From Aquila chrysaetos chrysaetos (taxonomy: Eukaryota > Chordata > Aves > Accipitriformes > Accipitridae): DNA of 64,000 nt. Below the pieces are notes generated by a model. That model was not told the DNA's origin. It was given only the letters and a program-made list of their open reading frames with translations, and did not search any database. Below, one piece after another: positions 12,101-23,784 of the stretch; position 1 is the stretch's first letter; the number at the start of each line of letters is the position of its first letter. Both the position numbers and the translations under genes were made by a program. Where the stretch lies: NCBI RefSeq assembly GCF_900496995.4, contig NC_044024.1, forward strand, positions 17,238,698 to 17,302,697. The letters run 5' to 3'.

Positions 12101-15100
12101 TGGACTGACCACCTCCGTCCCACGTTTTCAGGGTAGATGTTTCTAACCAGTGCAATAAAGAACTAGTGAGGAGGACAAGCAGAAAACCTTGGGAAAGTTA
12201 CCCTTGGTCTGGATGCTAATGTTTACTGAGAAAGTGAAAGCAAAGATTTTGGGCTGCCCAAACCGGGTAGTGGGAAGAAATTAAGAGCCCGAGGAAGCGC
12301 AGGGGCTGCAGGTCGGTCTGCTGCAGCCACGCACCCCTGCAGCCGCCAGCGACCCGGCTCCTGCTCGTACAAGTGAGGAGCCCGTGGGGAAGTGGCTTTG
12401 GGGTCATCGGTGTTGGTGGGGAAAGAGCACCTGAGTCATGGGACAGGTATTTTGGGGAGGGTGCACGCTGCAGGGCTGAGCAGCCCGTCCTGCCTGCGTG
12501 TGCCCTGGCTCTGGGCTGGGAAGGGCTGGTCATTGCCGTTATCCCACGTCTTCTCGGGGTGTGATGTGGTGCCCACGGCAGATCCCGCATGTGCTGTGGA
12601 GGCTGGTGGGCTGGGATGTGCCAGTGAGGGTTTCGAGCACCCTGTTTTATCCGTATCCATGTGGCCTTCAAAGATTATAGCTGAGCATGGAGGTGCCCTG
12701 GGTGGTTAAGAGCAGCCCGCGGCTGTGGGGTGAGCAGTGCCGCAGGCTCGGTCCGAGACCAAGGTGCCACAGCACACGCGATGCCGTCCACCTTTGCAGC
12801 TCTGTTCTCCTGACAGCACAAAGCCGCCGCAGCGGAGTGAAAAATCCCCAACCTTAGCTCAGCATCACCTGCACATCCACACCAGTGTGAGGCTGCGAAT
12901 TATCGGGCGCTGCTGCTCAGCGTTCCCAGCCCCATAGCCTGCCCGTGCCCCTGCCAAGCGCTCTGGGTCTCCTGCAAATCCTGTGGTGACAGCCAGGAGA
13001 AACAAAGGAAACTGCCCACGAGCACCAGAGGAGTCTGAAAGCCCACAAGCATGAGTCTGGGGCAAGCCTTGAAATCCACGTTTGCTCCCCTGTGCCCTTT
13101 GCCAGCCACGGAGGCAGCCCGGTTTTGCTGCTCCTTTGCTGGATGGGAAGGGTCGCAGACTGAAGTGTGGGAGCAGTACAGGGGTGACAGTCCTTAGGGA
13201 TGCAGGTTTGGGTTTCTGGAGGCTCTGCCAGGTGCTGAGAAAAGCCCTGTGAGAGGACTTGCTCAGGCTGGTGTGCATGTGGCCCCAGCTGGCTATTGCT
13301 GGAAGTTATTTATTTACAGTCTCAGGGAGGGCACAGTGGCCTCCTGCACCCTGGGAGCGTCAGGGTGTGCTATACGGCCCCACCACCCTATGGACACACA
13401 TACCCCCGGCTGCACACGCGTGTGTGCTCACATGCCCGTACGGGCAGGGCAGGAGAGAGGCATTGAAGCTACTGTGAAAATCAAATTTTCTTTTAAAATC
13501 AGAGCATTTGGAGGCAAATGGAGCTGAGTTTTCCCACTCTCATCTCACGGGTGAGGAGCAGAGAGTTTGCCCAGCCTGGGGCTGCTCCCCTGCCCTGGTC
13601 CTGAAGGTGTTCCCCAGGGACTGGGGGCTTCAGGGGACTCGTGCTGCCAAAATGCAGGAAGGCAGCTGGCCACAGGGTCAGCACTGGAGGTCCCAGCAAG
13701 AACGGGAACAGTATCAGCACCACATCCCAACAAGCAGCGGCTCGGCATCCCAGCGGCAGCTCCGGCCCCGCCAGGCTGGTGCAGAGGCACCGTCCCAGCA
13801 TCGCTGTGGCAGGGCTGGACGTTGTCCCTGCTGTGCCACCAGCGGTGGTGACGGTCCCGTTCTCCCCGGTTAGGCCCGCAGCGGGACACAGCCCCGCAGT
13901 GGTTCCCAGCACCGCGGCCCCGGCAGAAGCACGGCAGGAGCGCACATCTGCGTTCCCAGGGCTCCCTCCGAGCTGCCGGCACGTTTCTCCTGGGAAATGT
14001 TTGGGTTAGGGCTTCACTTTGCTTTCTGAGCCGCTGGGTTTTATTCATAGGCCGTGGCCTCTTGAGACATCCTTAGCCATCAGCCTGGTCCAGAGGAAAA
14101 ACAAACCTATTCCCTGGACGTCAGGGCTATGAAACAGCCAGTGGTGCCGCAGCCCCCGAGCGACGCCGCTCGCTTCGGTCCCAGCGCTGGGGTCCCTGCC
14201 GCGCCGGTGGCAGGAATCGGGACAGGAGCATCGCCCCGCAGCCCCCGTCGGGATTTTGGATGTGCCGAAGCCACTGGGTACCCGTGCGCATTACCGTGCC
14301 AAGAAGGGGTGGGAAGGGCAAGATCCGAGGTGGGGTCTGTCTGTTGGAGAGAGCCGAGGCAGGTGGGGACACGGACCTGGTCCTGACCCAGCTCTGGGAA
14401 AGACCGTGCAGCAAAAAGGGGTTCAGAGCCAAACGGCAGCTCCCCGGGGCAGGGAGTGCGTCTGGCTGAGAGTCCTGCACCCAAAAATGCCAAGGTCTGT
14501 GCGTGGAGGGGGTCTGCGAGCTCCCACCTCCACGATGGACTCAGAGCCGCGGAGGACACCATACGCTGAGCATGGCTGTGCATCCCTGCGGGACACAGCC
14601 CACGGGACGTGCTCTGGTTGCGTTAACAGCAACATGCCCTCTCTCTTTTGCAGGCTTGATCTTACTGTTTTACCTCATTTTCTACACGTGCCTGGCGGGA
14701 ATGTTTGCCTTTTGCATGTACGTGATGCTGCTCACGCTGAGCCCCTACACACCCACGTACCGGGACCGCGTGTCTCCGCCGGGTACGTACCCCCGCCAGC
14801 CCGGCCTCGGGCACCTCTGCTAGCGCTGGCCCAGCAAAGTGCTACCAAAATGGTGCGGCATGGCCCTCGGGTAAAGCCCTGCTGGGGCTGTACGCTCAAC
14901 CAGCCCTCCATACCACCGGAGGTGTTGTCACTTACCTCAGGGCACTGATAGTGCTGCAGGTTCTCTGCAGAGGCTCAGGCATCTTAAATAGCCCCATGTG
15001 AAGCATTCATTCTAATTATACTAATTGTTATTCTAGTTGTGCTAATTTTCAGGCTAATTATTCTCAAGATAAATGAGGAAGTTTAGGCATTTTGTAGGTG

Positions 15101-18100
15101 ATGCCCATTCATTTCAGTTGCTGCTCTTTTATACCCCATAAATTCAAAATAAAACGCAACTCAAGAATAGCTTTTATGCATTATTATTTGGGAGAGTCCT
15201 AGCAAGATAATGTTCAAAACATCTTTTCCCTATGACAGAAGCAGCATTTTCCCTGTGTTTTTGTGTCGGTGGGGAACACGAGGCCCGGTCGCCCCGCTCC
15301 CTGCCCGGAGCTGGCTGGGAGCACGGGGAACCCCTCAGCCTCTGGGTGCAGCCCCAAGCCCATCTCTTCCCTGCAGCACTGCTGAGACCCTCCAGGTCTC
15401 CCACATTTCCTGGGATATTTTGACGTGCATGGTGTTCTCTGGGTGTGAAATAGAGGTGAGGGATCAGCGGGTTGAGGAGAGGGTTTATTTGAGAGCTGGT
15501 GCAGCTGCTCTCGTGCCTGTGCCCAGCCCCAAGCCCGGCTGCAATGCAACCGGCCCCTGCAACACGCGCCCCAATCTTGTGGCCAGTCCACCCGTGCCTG
15601 CTCTAACAGGGTCCGTCTCCTTCTCCAGGAGTAATGATCAGGCCGTACTTGAACGGGTTCACCATTGCCTTCAACGTCTCTCAGCCCAGCACGTGGCAAC
15701 CCTACGTGGACAGCATGCACCACTTCCTAGCAGGTAAGCTCTTTGGCACCCCAGGAGTCACGTCAGCAAGTTGTTTGCATCCACGCGCACATGCACCCAG
15801 TGCAGGGGTCTCCTCCTGGGGTGCAGATCAGCTCTCGGCATCTCATGAAGCCCATCTAGAAAGGGAGGCTCGTAAGGTGGTCATGGGAGCTTCTGTGGGA
15901 GGGAGCCTTGCCCTTCCACGTGGGACTTGCTAACTCCCTTGACATGCTGATGTACTGTGAGAGCCTGGGTCTGTGCAGGTCTCAAGAAGCGTTAACAAGT
16001 CTCTTGGTTCCCACCAGCTTATGATGACAAAGTTCAAGAGGAGAAGAATATCGAGTGCATTTCAGGACAGTACTTCATCCAAGGGGGCAATGAAAGTGAG
16101 GAGAAGAAGGCCTGCCAGTTCAAGCGTTCACTGCTGCAGAACTGCTCTGGCATTGAGGACCCAACGTTTGGCTACTCTAAAGGCCAGCCCTGCATCCTGC
16201 TGAAGATGAACAGGGTATGGAGAAAGCTGGTCGTCCTAATTCCTTCCTTCAGTGTAATCCAGTGTGATAGCGTAAAGACCATGCAGGGACTGAAATTCCG
16301 CTACTTCGCAGGCCTAGGGAAAAAGGGAACTAGAATCCCAAAACCCGCTGGCTCATACCTGCTAGAAAACATAAAAAAGAAACACTACAAAACTTGCTCG
16401 ATTTGATTTGTTGAGACCTGAGTGCTTGGAGGGTCTTGTGCCAGGCCCCTGTGTGGGACAAACTGAGCTTTAGGGCTACACCTCAGACCCCAGTCTCTTT
16501 ATAACGGGATCTGCTTCTCGGAGCACATAACTCCTGTCCTGAGCAACGTGACCGGCACGAAAAAGAGCTCAAGCCCTGGCGAAGGGAGGCAGCACGCACT
16601 TGGCACTGCATTTCATATAAGCATGGATGTCTTTTGTTTTTGCAGATCATAGGCTACCGCCCTGGTGGTGGGGTTCCCGTGAGCGTGGGCTGCAAAGTGC
16701 AGGTACTGCTTTCATTCATGCTCGGCAGCGTGGTGCGTAGAAGGTCAAATGTCTTCCTCTGATGGACCCCACCAATATCTGTCCTCGTTTTAGCCCCAAC
16801 CACTCTCAGAACCCAGCGCTGCCAACGCCTCTGGGTGCAAGCGGGTGCCGGTCTGCTGAGAATGAGAGAGGCCACCGGTCTCCTGCTTCTCACCCTCCGA
16901 GCGCTGCCGGCTCCTGCCAGCCTCACCCTGCAGGGCTGGGTGCCAGGGTGCCAGCTAGAGCTTGGAGCTGGGGGGGGAAGAAGCAGGAGCTGCTCACATC
17001 CATCCCCACCAGCTCCGCGGGACCCTCGGTCCTGGGCAGCACCCTGCAAGCCACCAGCAATAGGGTGAAGGAAGGACTCCTGTTGCCCAGGCAGCAGCTG
17101 GATCGTACCTTTAGAGAGCAATAAAGCAGAAGGCAAGCGCAGGGAGGGATCGACAGGCAGCAAATTCCGTAACCCTCACCCGTGCCTTCATAGCACTGTT
17201 ATGCTCTGGCTCGCTGCAGCGACAGCTGGCTCTCGCAGGAAACACGCTGCATGCAGGCAGGCGGGCACAGCTGAGCCCTGATGTGGATTTGCAAGAGATG
17301 TCTGTATTAAAGCTCCTTCACCTTACTCTGAAGGGAGCTGTATTTTGTGTCCCATGTGCTATGTGTGTACCTTTTTTTTTTTTTTCCTAATCACAGAAAG
17401 GCAATGAGAGCAATCTCAGATCAGTGGACTTCTACCCTGGAAACGGGACGTTTGATCTCATGTATTATCCCTACTACGGCAAGATCACTCACGTAAGTAA
17501 GGACTCTGGCATCTTTGTTATGTCTCCTTGGGAAGGAGAGGGCAGGAGCTGCTGCACAGAGTACAGATGTGCTTTCTGGCTATTTTGGGCAGATGCAGGC
17601 AGGAGGGAGGCCATGGGCACTGGGATTACAGCACTCTATTTCTGTCTCTGACAAACTGCGGGAAATCCTTGGGGACTCCGGTTCCCCCTTGCCAGCAATG
17701 GGAATGATTACATTTATCATCTGGAGACTAAGACTGGCTTTGCTAACTCCCAGAGAAGGTCTCAACACCAGCATTTTCCCAGGGCGTTAGGGAAGTCAGG
17801 GGTTAGGTGACACAAGACAAAAAGGATGGGGCTTCTGTCAAAGCTATGACAAAACCACTTCAGGCTGGGTGGTTCAAAACAGAGCAGTCCAACAGCAGTG
17901 GCTGTTTCTGAACATGCTGGCCAGCACTGCTTTGGTCTGGTCTGGGCTGTACAGCGTTAGGAGGTGTCGTGGTTTAACCCCAGCCAGCAACTAAGCACCA
18001 CGCAGCCGCTCACTCACTTCCCCCCCACCCAGTGGGATGGGGGAGAGAATTGGAAAAAAAAGTAAAACTCATGGGTTGAGATAAAGACAGTTTAATAGGA

Positions 18101-19148
18101 CAGAAAGGAAGAAAATAATAATAATAGTAATAATAAAAGGATTGGAATATACAAAACAAGTGATGCACAATGCAATTGCTCACCACTTGCTGACCGATGC
18201 CCAGTTAGTTCCCAAGCAGCGATCCCCACCCCCCTCAGGCCAACTCCCCCAGTTCATATACTGGGCATGACGTCGCATGGTATGGAATACCCCTTTGGCC
18301 AGTTTGGGTCAGCTGTCCTGGCTGTGTCCCCTCCCAACTTCTTGTACCCCTCCAGCCTTCTTGCTGGCTGGGCATGAGAAGCTGAAAAATCCTCAACCTC
18401 ATGTAAACACTACTTAGCAACAACTGAAAACATCAGTGTGTTATCAACATTCTTCTCATACCAAACCCAAACCATAACAAGATACCAGCTTCAAGAAAGA
18501 AAATTAACTCTATCCCAGCCGAAACCAGGACAGGAGGTAACGCACCTTCACAACAAAAGCTGAAATGGAAGATGAGGCTGGCACTAGACTCCTATTGTCA
18601 CACTGCTGCTGGCTGAGGACGAGGAACAGCCCCAGATGCCGGGTCTCCACGTCCTCTGAGCGCACAGATCCGAGGAACAAGTCATAGGTCGCTTTTTAAA
18701 ACAGCAGAAAGTGTTTGAGAGTCCCATTATCCAGCGTTACTTGTCCTGGCTAATCAACCCAAGTGGCACGGTGCAGTGCAAAACTCTGACGTGATCCCGT
18801 CCCCCTGAGGCACAGGCACAGAAAGACTCAGCTTCAGCATCCTGAGGCACCGTGATGGACATCAGGCAAACGCACTCAGGCACCTGGGAACCGCGAACCA
18901 ATTACTAATGGTTTTTACTGAACATGAAAGCACTGCCTGCTTTTCGGCTCCCTCAAAAATTACACTTAAATCTCCCTTCTTTTCAGGTCAACTATACATC
19001 CCCACTGGTGGCTATGCACTTTACAGATGTGAAGAAGAATTATTTGGTTCCTATTCAGTGCAGTCTGAATGGGAAAGGTATTATCAATGATGTTAACAGC
19101 GACCGCTTCCTGGGCCGAATCATCTTCACGCTCAGCATTGGAAAGTAG
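9063..19148 (+). CDS. ATP1B4: ATP1B4, Na,K-ATPase beta-4 (beta-M) subunit, eight coding exons
   Basis: Exons 9063-9125, 11849-12011, 14654-14782, 15629-15733, 16018-16214, 16646-16702, 17397-17492 and 18987-19148 join in frame with GT/AG introns to 323 residues. Seen: a cytosolic N-terminus (1-75) with [13 protein letters not shown], one membrane segment (about 77-104), and an ectodomain with six Cys in the beta-subunit pattern (about 167/186, 196/212, 235/295), several N-glycosylation sequons and the YYPYYGK motif. Stretches such as [16 protein letters not shown] are closer to ATP1B4 than to ATP1B1 or ATP4B. In non-placental vertebrates this protein is reported to act as a pump subunit at the plasma membrane. 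In placental mammals it gained a long Glu-rich N-terminus and moved to the inner nuclear membrane of muscle, where it binds SNW1. The Glu-rich block is absent here, so the ancestral pump role is inferred. Confidence 0.96.
11849..12011 (+). CDS. ATP1B4: ATP1B4 exon 2, cytosolic region
   Basis: Follows a TTCCAG acceptor and ends one base into a Gly codon at a GTAGG donor. It encodes a charged stretch ([18 protein letters not shown]) and the beta-subunit cytosolic motif [19 protein letters not shown]. Confidence 0.95.
14654..14782 (+). CDS. ATP1B4: ATP1B4 exon 3, membrane segment
   Basis: Follows a TTGCAG acceptor and ends at a GTACG donor. It encodes the single membrane helix ([17 protein letters not shown] and on) and the juxtamembrane motif [10 protein letters not shown] that is shared by beta subunits. 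Confidence 0.97.
15629..15733 (+). CDS. ATP1B4: ATP1B4 exon 4, ectodomain start
   Basis: Follows a CTCCAG acceptor and ends at GTAAG. It encodes [10 protein letters not shown], a sequon (NVS) and the [14 protein letters not shown] segment, all characteristic of ATP1B4. Confidence 0.97.
16018..16214 (+). CDS. ATP1B4: ATP1B4 exon 5, ectodomain with four Cys
   Basis: Follows a CACCAG acceptor and ends in phase 0 at GTATG. It carries the first two disulfide pairs (IEC with KKAC, and NCSG with QPC) and the conserved end CILLKMNR. Confidence 0.97.
16646..16702 (+). CDS. ATP1B4: ATP1B4 exon 6
   Basis: A 57-base exon after a TTGCAG acceptor, ending at CAG/GTACT. It encodes [19 protein letters not shown] and holds the fifth ectodomain Cys. 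Confidence 0.95.
17397..17492 (+). CDS. ATP1B4: ATP1B4 exon 7
   Basis: Preceded by a long T tract and TCACAG, followed by GTAAG. Its 32 codons include two sequons (NES, NGT) and the beta-subunit hallmark [10 protein letters not shown]. Confidence 0.97.
17965..18532 (-). mobile_element. Solo LTR 1 of an endogenous retrovirus, in ATP1B4 intron 7
   Basis: A 568-bp element with terminal TGT...ACA, flanked by the perfect 5-bp duplication GGAGG (17960-17964 and 18533-18537). Read on the minus strand it starts TGTCCTGGTTTCGGC and runs through a TATA-like TATATGAA and an ATTAAA signal, so its sense strand is minus, opposite to ATP1B4. There is no internal coding region, so it is a solo LTR left by recombination. 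A 5-bp duplication fits an ERVL-like family. It keeps about 20 bases that LTRs 2 and 3 lack near the TATA region. Confidence 0.93.
18987..19148 (+). CDS. ATP1B4: ATP1B4 exon 8, C-terminus
   Basis: Follows a TTTCAG acceptor and ends with TAG at 19146-19148. It encodes [14 protein letters not shown], the sixth Cys and the terminal strand [13 protein letters not shown], as expected at the end of a beta subunit. Confidence 0.97.
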   Translation, partial: VNYTSPLVAMHFTDVKKNYLVPIQCSLNGKGIINDVNSDRFLGRIIFTLSIGK

Positions 19149-19576
19149 CCACCGCAAACACTGGGCACTTAGGTTAAGTCAATCAGAGGCTTTTTCCTTT
19201 TTAAAGCATAAAGCCAGCATTTTTTCTGCTAGGAAAAACAGGCACATGGAGATTTTTGTTAATTTATTTTTGTTCATAGTTAGGAAACAAATGAGATACA
19301 ATGGAGCGCGGAACCACATTTTTCATCATCTGATGTAAATGATTATTAGTAAAAATTAAAAGTTACTTCCTGGGCAGAGAACCTGCAAAGGCATTTCAGT
19401 TTTGATTAAAAAAATCTCTGGTATCTGAATACTATTTTCATAAGGTCTTTTACGAGTGACCTCTGTGGAATGAATTTTTCCTGGCTTTAAATTTTAATCT
19501 TTGCCATAGTTTCATGTGCGTTTCTCAGGCAAAAGCTAACAAGAGGGTAGTTTATTAGCACTATTCTTGTTAAAAT

Positions 19577-19582
19577 AATAAA
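19577..19582 (+). terminator. ATP1B4: Candidate polyadenylation signal of ATP1B4 (AATAAA)
   Basis: This is the first canonical AATAAA downstream of the ATP1B4 stop codon, 429 bases after it. Use of the site is inferred. Confidence 0.5.
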
Positions 19583-21300
19583 CAGCAAAAATTGTGGATT
19601 ATGCCTGCAATGACACAGTTAAAAAGTGAAAATGGCAGATCTCAAAATGCCTCCTAGGGTCTTCAGCACCAAGAGCATCTTGATGCAACATTTTACACCG
19701 CTTGTTCAGCACACCCCAGGTGTTGGAGCAAAGGCCATGTAGAAAATCATTTGCCCTTGAACCTTTCCAACTGTTCCTTTCTGAAGTGGGAAGATTAATG
19801 CATTTCTCCCTCCTCCTCCTCACTCCAGTACTTCTCTCTGCCCCAGGAATCCTCATCAAGTCCATTAGGCAGGGACAAGCGAAAGGAGCTCTTCTCTCCC
19901 CTTTCAGGTTCGCAGGTTGACGGCTGCTCTTTCCCCTGTTCAGGCACAGAAGTGCCTGTGAAAAAGGTTAGACCCCCCCCAAATATTTCAGGCCTGTTCT
20001 TCCCCCTTCCAGAGAGGTCACAGCTATAATGCTGCAGAAAACCACAGGAAAATGATGAGTCCTTTCATCGCTAAGGGGTCAAGGCTGGTATTAGCGAAGT
20101 CATCAATTTATCATCCTCAAAGACCTGTGAAGCACGCTCGCCCTCGTCAGAGAGGGGTGCCGCTAACGTGAGCACCCTCTGCTGCGCGGGCAGCCTGACC
20201 CTCCCGGACCCGTCAGCGTACAGCCTTCGTATTTGACAGAGATGAACTGCGCTCTGCATGCTACGAGCTATGAGAACACAGCAGGACAGGACGCCTTAAG
20301 ATAATGTACTAGTTGGAAAGCACACTTACTAAAATTACTGACTGAACAAGAGCATTATGGTATGTTTGTCCTACATTCTAGTCCAGGTACTTAATCTGCC
20401 ATCATTTCCTGATCTATATAAGTCTCTAAGAAGTCATTTTTTGTATTAAAAATAAAGCAACTACAGTAAACTTAACTCTATGGTACCATTCTTAAAACAC
20501 TGATGCAAGAGATGCAGTTTGTGACTTTAGCTCCCTGTGCTGGCCAGTTGGGGACTGAATTTCAAAGCAGCATGTAATGTGATCCTTTAATATTGAGCAC
20601 TTGATTAATTTTCTAGGGCCAAAGAGTTCAGAAGCCCAGTACAATAAGACTCGCTATACCCTAAGTATCACAAACAACCATCGAGCAAAACCTATTTATT
20701 AAGAACTGTTAAAAACCTGAACCAGAGGTAGTTTAGAACTAATTTTGCTCAGATGTGGTTGTTCATAGGACACCAATAGAGCTAGGGAAACACAATCGTT
20801 CTGCCTGCACAACTTATCTGAAAGGGCATGTTCTGATCAACAGAAACCAGCTTCTGCCAAGGAAGATGCTGCCATGCTAGCGGCTCTTCCTTTGACATCA
20901 GAAATAAATTAAACCCACAAACATTTCCCTGCCTGGCAATTGCTTTAGCTCTTTTAAAACATTCCTATTTCTGTAGGATCCTGAAAGGAAACCAAACCCT
21001 TCATGCTTCAGGCCCCGAAATTAACAGCTCTCCAGCTAGCAACAGGACAAAACTTTGTTTATATCTGTTCCCTACCTGCCTATTGGAAGGATTCATGAAG
21101 CAGTTGGTCCTTTAGCTGATGCTGGACCCATGCTTGGATCCAATCAACAAAGAAAGATCAACTAATTCGGATGTGAATGTGTGAACAGCTTAGAAGCAAA
21201 AGTTTGTTTCCCCACCAACATTCAGATCCAGGCATGCTGACAATCCCGTTGGAAAAGTTCTCGGAAGTGGCACGCGTGTCTACTTACACTAAAACAAAGC
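19583..21300. other. Spacer between the convergent 3' ends of ATP1B4 and LAMP2
   Basis: AT-rich sequence without a recognised gene or repeat. The LAMP2C 3'UTR may reach into it; an AATAAA on the minus strand occurs at 20695-20700. Confidence 0.55.
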
Positions 21301-21321
21301 TTTATAAACACCATAGTCAAC

Positions 21322-21327
21322 TTTATT
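21322..21327 (-). terminator. LAMP2: Candidate distal polyadenylation signal of LAMP2C
   Basis: Minus-strand AATAAA about 2.3 kb beyond the LAMP2C stop. A nearer one is at 23061-23066. Which is used cannot be told from sequence. Confidence 0.35.
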
Positions 21328-23641
21328 TTCCATAAACATATTCTGCTTTCAGCATATTTGTACAGTCATTTCAAGATTTAGAGAATTGTATACACCACTC
21401 TTCATGCTACCACAACCTTAAAGTGCTGGCTGAATTTTCAACTTCTGTTGAAGCCCAAAATAATAGCTTATATGTATATATCAAATATATACGTATGTGC
21501 ATCTAGGAAATTGCCACATTTTACTAAAATAACCTAGCAAAAGTGATGCAAAATACTTGGATCTGCAATCTGAGCATGAAACCATAGATTGAATCCATCT
21601 GCTGGCAGCAGAGAAGCAACACACTCTGACAAGCAGGTGTTATTCAGAAATTGCCAGTCTCAAAATAATTCACCGTTTACCACTCCGGCAGGGAAATCAA
21701 GTATTGTGAGAGCAAAGGTACAACACAAAAGACCAAGACAACCAAAACCAAAGCACATGGTCCAACTCAGCAGCATTAAATTACACTCTTAAAAAAAGAC
21801 AACTTGGTTCAAGAGCCTATTTGCAATACAAAAATCAGTGTTGTCAGATTCAGATAAAGCTTATCTTTGGTCACAGTGAGGACAAGAATAATTGAATGTA
21901 CAGGTATTTCTCAAACATCAAAACTCTATAGAAATCTCCCTTTCCTGAATATATAGCTATTGTGAGTTTCTTAAACATCAGTGTTGACTCCCTCCTTTGT
22001 GCATGTGAATTATTGAAGGTGCTTTCCCTACAACATAGATACAGGCTCAGTGCACAAAGAGATAAAATATTAAAGAAGCTTTAGTAAACACTTGCCACAG
22101 CAGACAGGAACTTTGTGTGCCGTCAGTAGCTCTCTGCAGACCTGGCAGCTATTGCGCTGTCCCACAGTTGGAAATCAGGGTTTACTAGCTGCAAAAGGTT
22201 TTTACCAAGATGGACCAAAGAGGTTGAAAGAGCAAGAGGCTTCTTTCATCCTATCAACATGAACCTGATGGGAATGAAGCAGAATACAACCACAAATGAC
22301 TAGCTTCTATTTTGGTACAGTTTAGATACGGAACACAGAACTGCAAAAGGTATGGCATTAACAAAGAAAGCATCTTCAAACAAGGCAGATGCTCTTATTC
22401 CTTTGGAAGTCGCTTTCTTCACTATATATATTTGCTTCAGCTTTATGATCAGCATTCCTCATACTAGAAATTTTGTGCTCTTACACTATTCAACTGTTGT
22501 TTGGGAGACCAATAATGAGGAGGTTAAAAGCAGCTTAATCCTATCAAAACAGACCAGTTTTATACCTTCACTTGCATTCCCAGATCACAGCTTTTCAGTG
22601 ACCCCGTTAACCCACAAAAGCTGTCCAAAGGAACTGCAGGAATCTCTGAACAAGCTGTGTTCTTAGTAACTCTTTGAGAGCTCTCAAAATACTCTTGAGC
22701 CTCACATGGACCCGTGCTGAAACATTGTGTAATTTCTTTTACGTGCACAGAATCAAAGCTGAGACAAACTGCAGGCAGTGAAATTCCAGCCTCCTGCCCT
22801 CATTTCGCAATTGAGCGCAGAACAAAAGGGAAAACAGTCAAACAAAACAGCACAGGATGCATTTCCTTTAGCAGACTGTTGGCTTTTCCGAGTCGTGAAA
22901 GTTCTCCAGGACTGAACCTTATCTTAGTGAATAAAAGACATTAAAGACATCATGCTAGCGCAAAGCTATTTAACATACATTAGCAGTCAACTTCTCCGTC
23001 CTGATGTTAAACAAATTAATTTACTAGAAGAATCAGATGTTCTTCTCATATTATGTTAGTTTATTAGTGAGATCAGGTACTACCTTTACATTCAGAAGGA
23101 ATAGGAAATTCAGACTGATTCACAAGAACAAGCTGCTAATGAAGAAAGACAACAGCCATATGCCAAGTTCCCAATAGAAATCTGTTAAGAGCTTGGTATT
23201 CATTTTCCCATAGCACATACAGTCCCTTTCGACATAGCATCCACACCTTTAATTATGGTTTTAGATTTAGCATTATCCGAGATAAGCTGTATGCAACTAG
23301 AAATTTTCTTGTATAAAAAGATAAAGAACAGAAATAAAGTTTCATAGATGTCGTCTTTACTCAAAATAATCCCATTTCTCATGTGGACACACATCAGCCC
23401 TACTCAATTCTATGGTCCTCAGAACACTTACTTTCTCTAAAATCGTACAATAGCTTCAAGTAATTCTGCAACTCATCTTCAGACTCATGGCACATTATTC
23501 TGTCGTGAATTGTTTTTTTAATTTTTTTTAAATAAAGAAACTATGAATTCATTTGTTTTTCTTCTTTTTAAAGAGGCAGATCAGGGATGCTGGGAAAAGG
23601 AGAAGGGCAGGAAAGGTGGCAACAGAGACGGAATTAAGAGA

Positions 23642-23784
23642 TTATACAGACTGATAGCCAGTACGACTTTTTCTTCTTCCAATGATATAAGATATAAAGA
23701 CAAGAATGATAAGGAAGCCAAGCACCATGCCCACTGCGATGGGAATAAGAAAGTTCAGGTCAGAATCATCAAAGCATTCTTCAG
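23642..23784 (-). CDS. LAMP2: LAMP2 alternative last exon C (LAMP-2C)
   Basis: Follows a CTGCAG acceptor and ends with TAA at 23644-23642. It encodes [18 protein letters not shown], the helix and the tail [11 protein letters not shown], which matches LAMP-2C, the isoform linked to uptake of RNA and DNA by lysosomes. Intact. Confidence 0.97.

Noticed and set aside
9063-19148. ATP4B or ATP1B1 instead of ATP1B4
   Set aside because: Key stretches ([32 protein letters not shown]) fit ATP1B4 best, and the neighbours are those of Xq24.
19149-23641. CR1 retrotransposon fragments
   Set aside because: I looked for the short terminal repeats typical of avian CR1 ends and saw only isolated single matches such as ATTCTATG, which are not enough.
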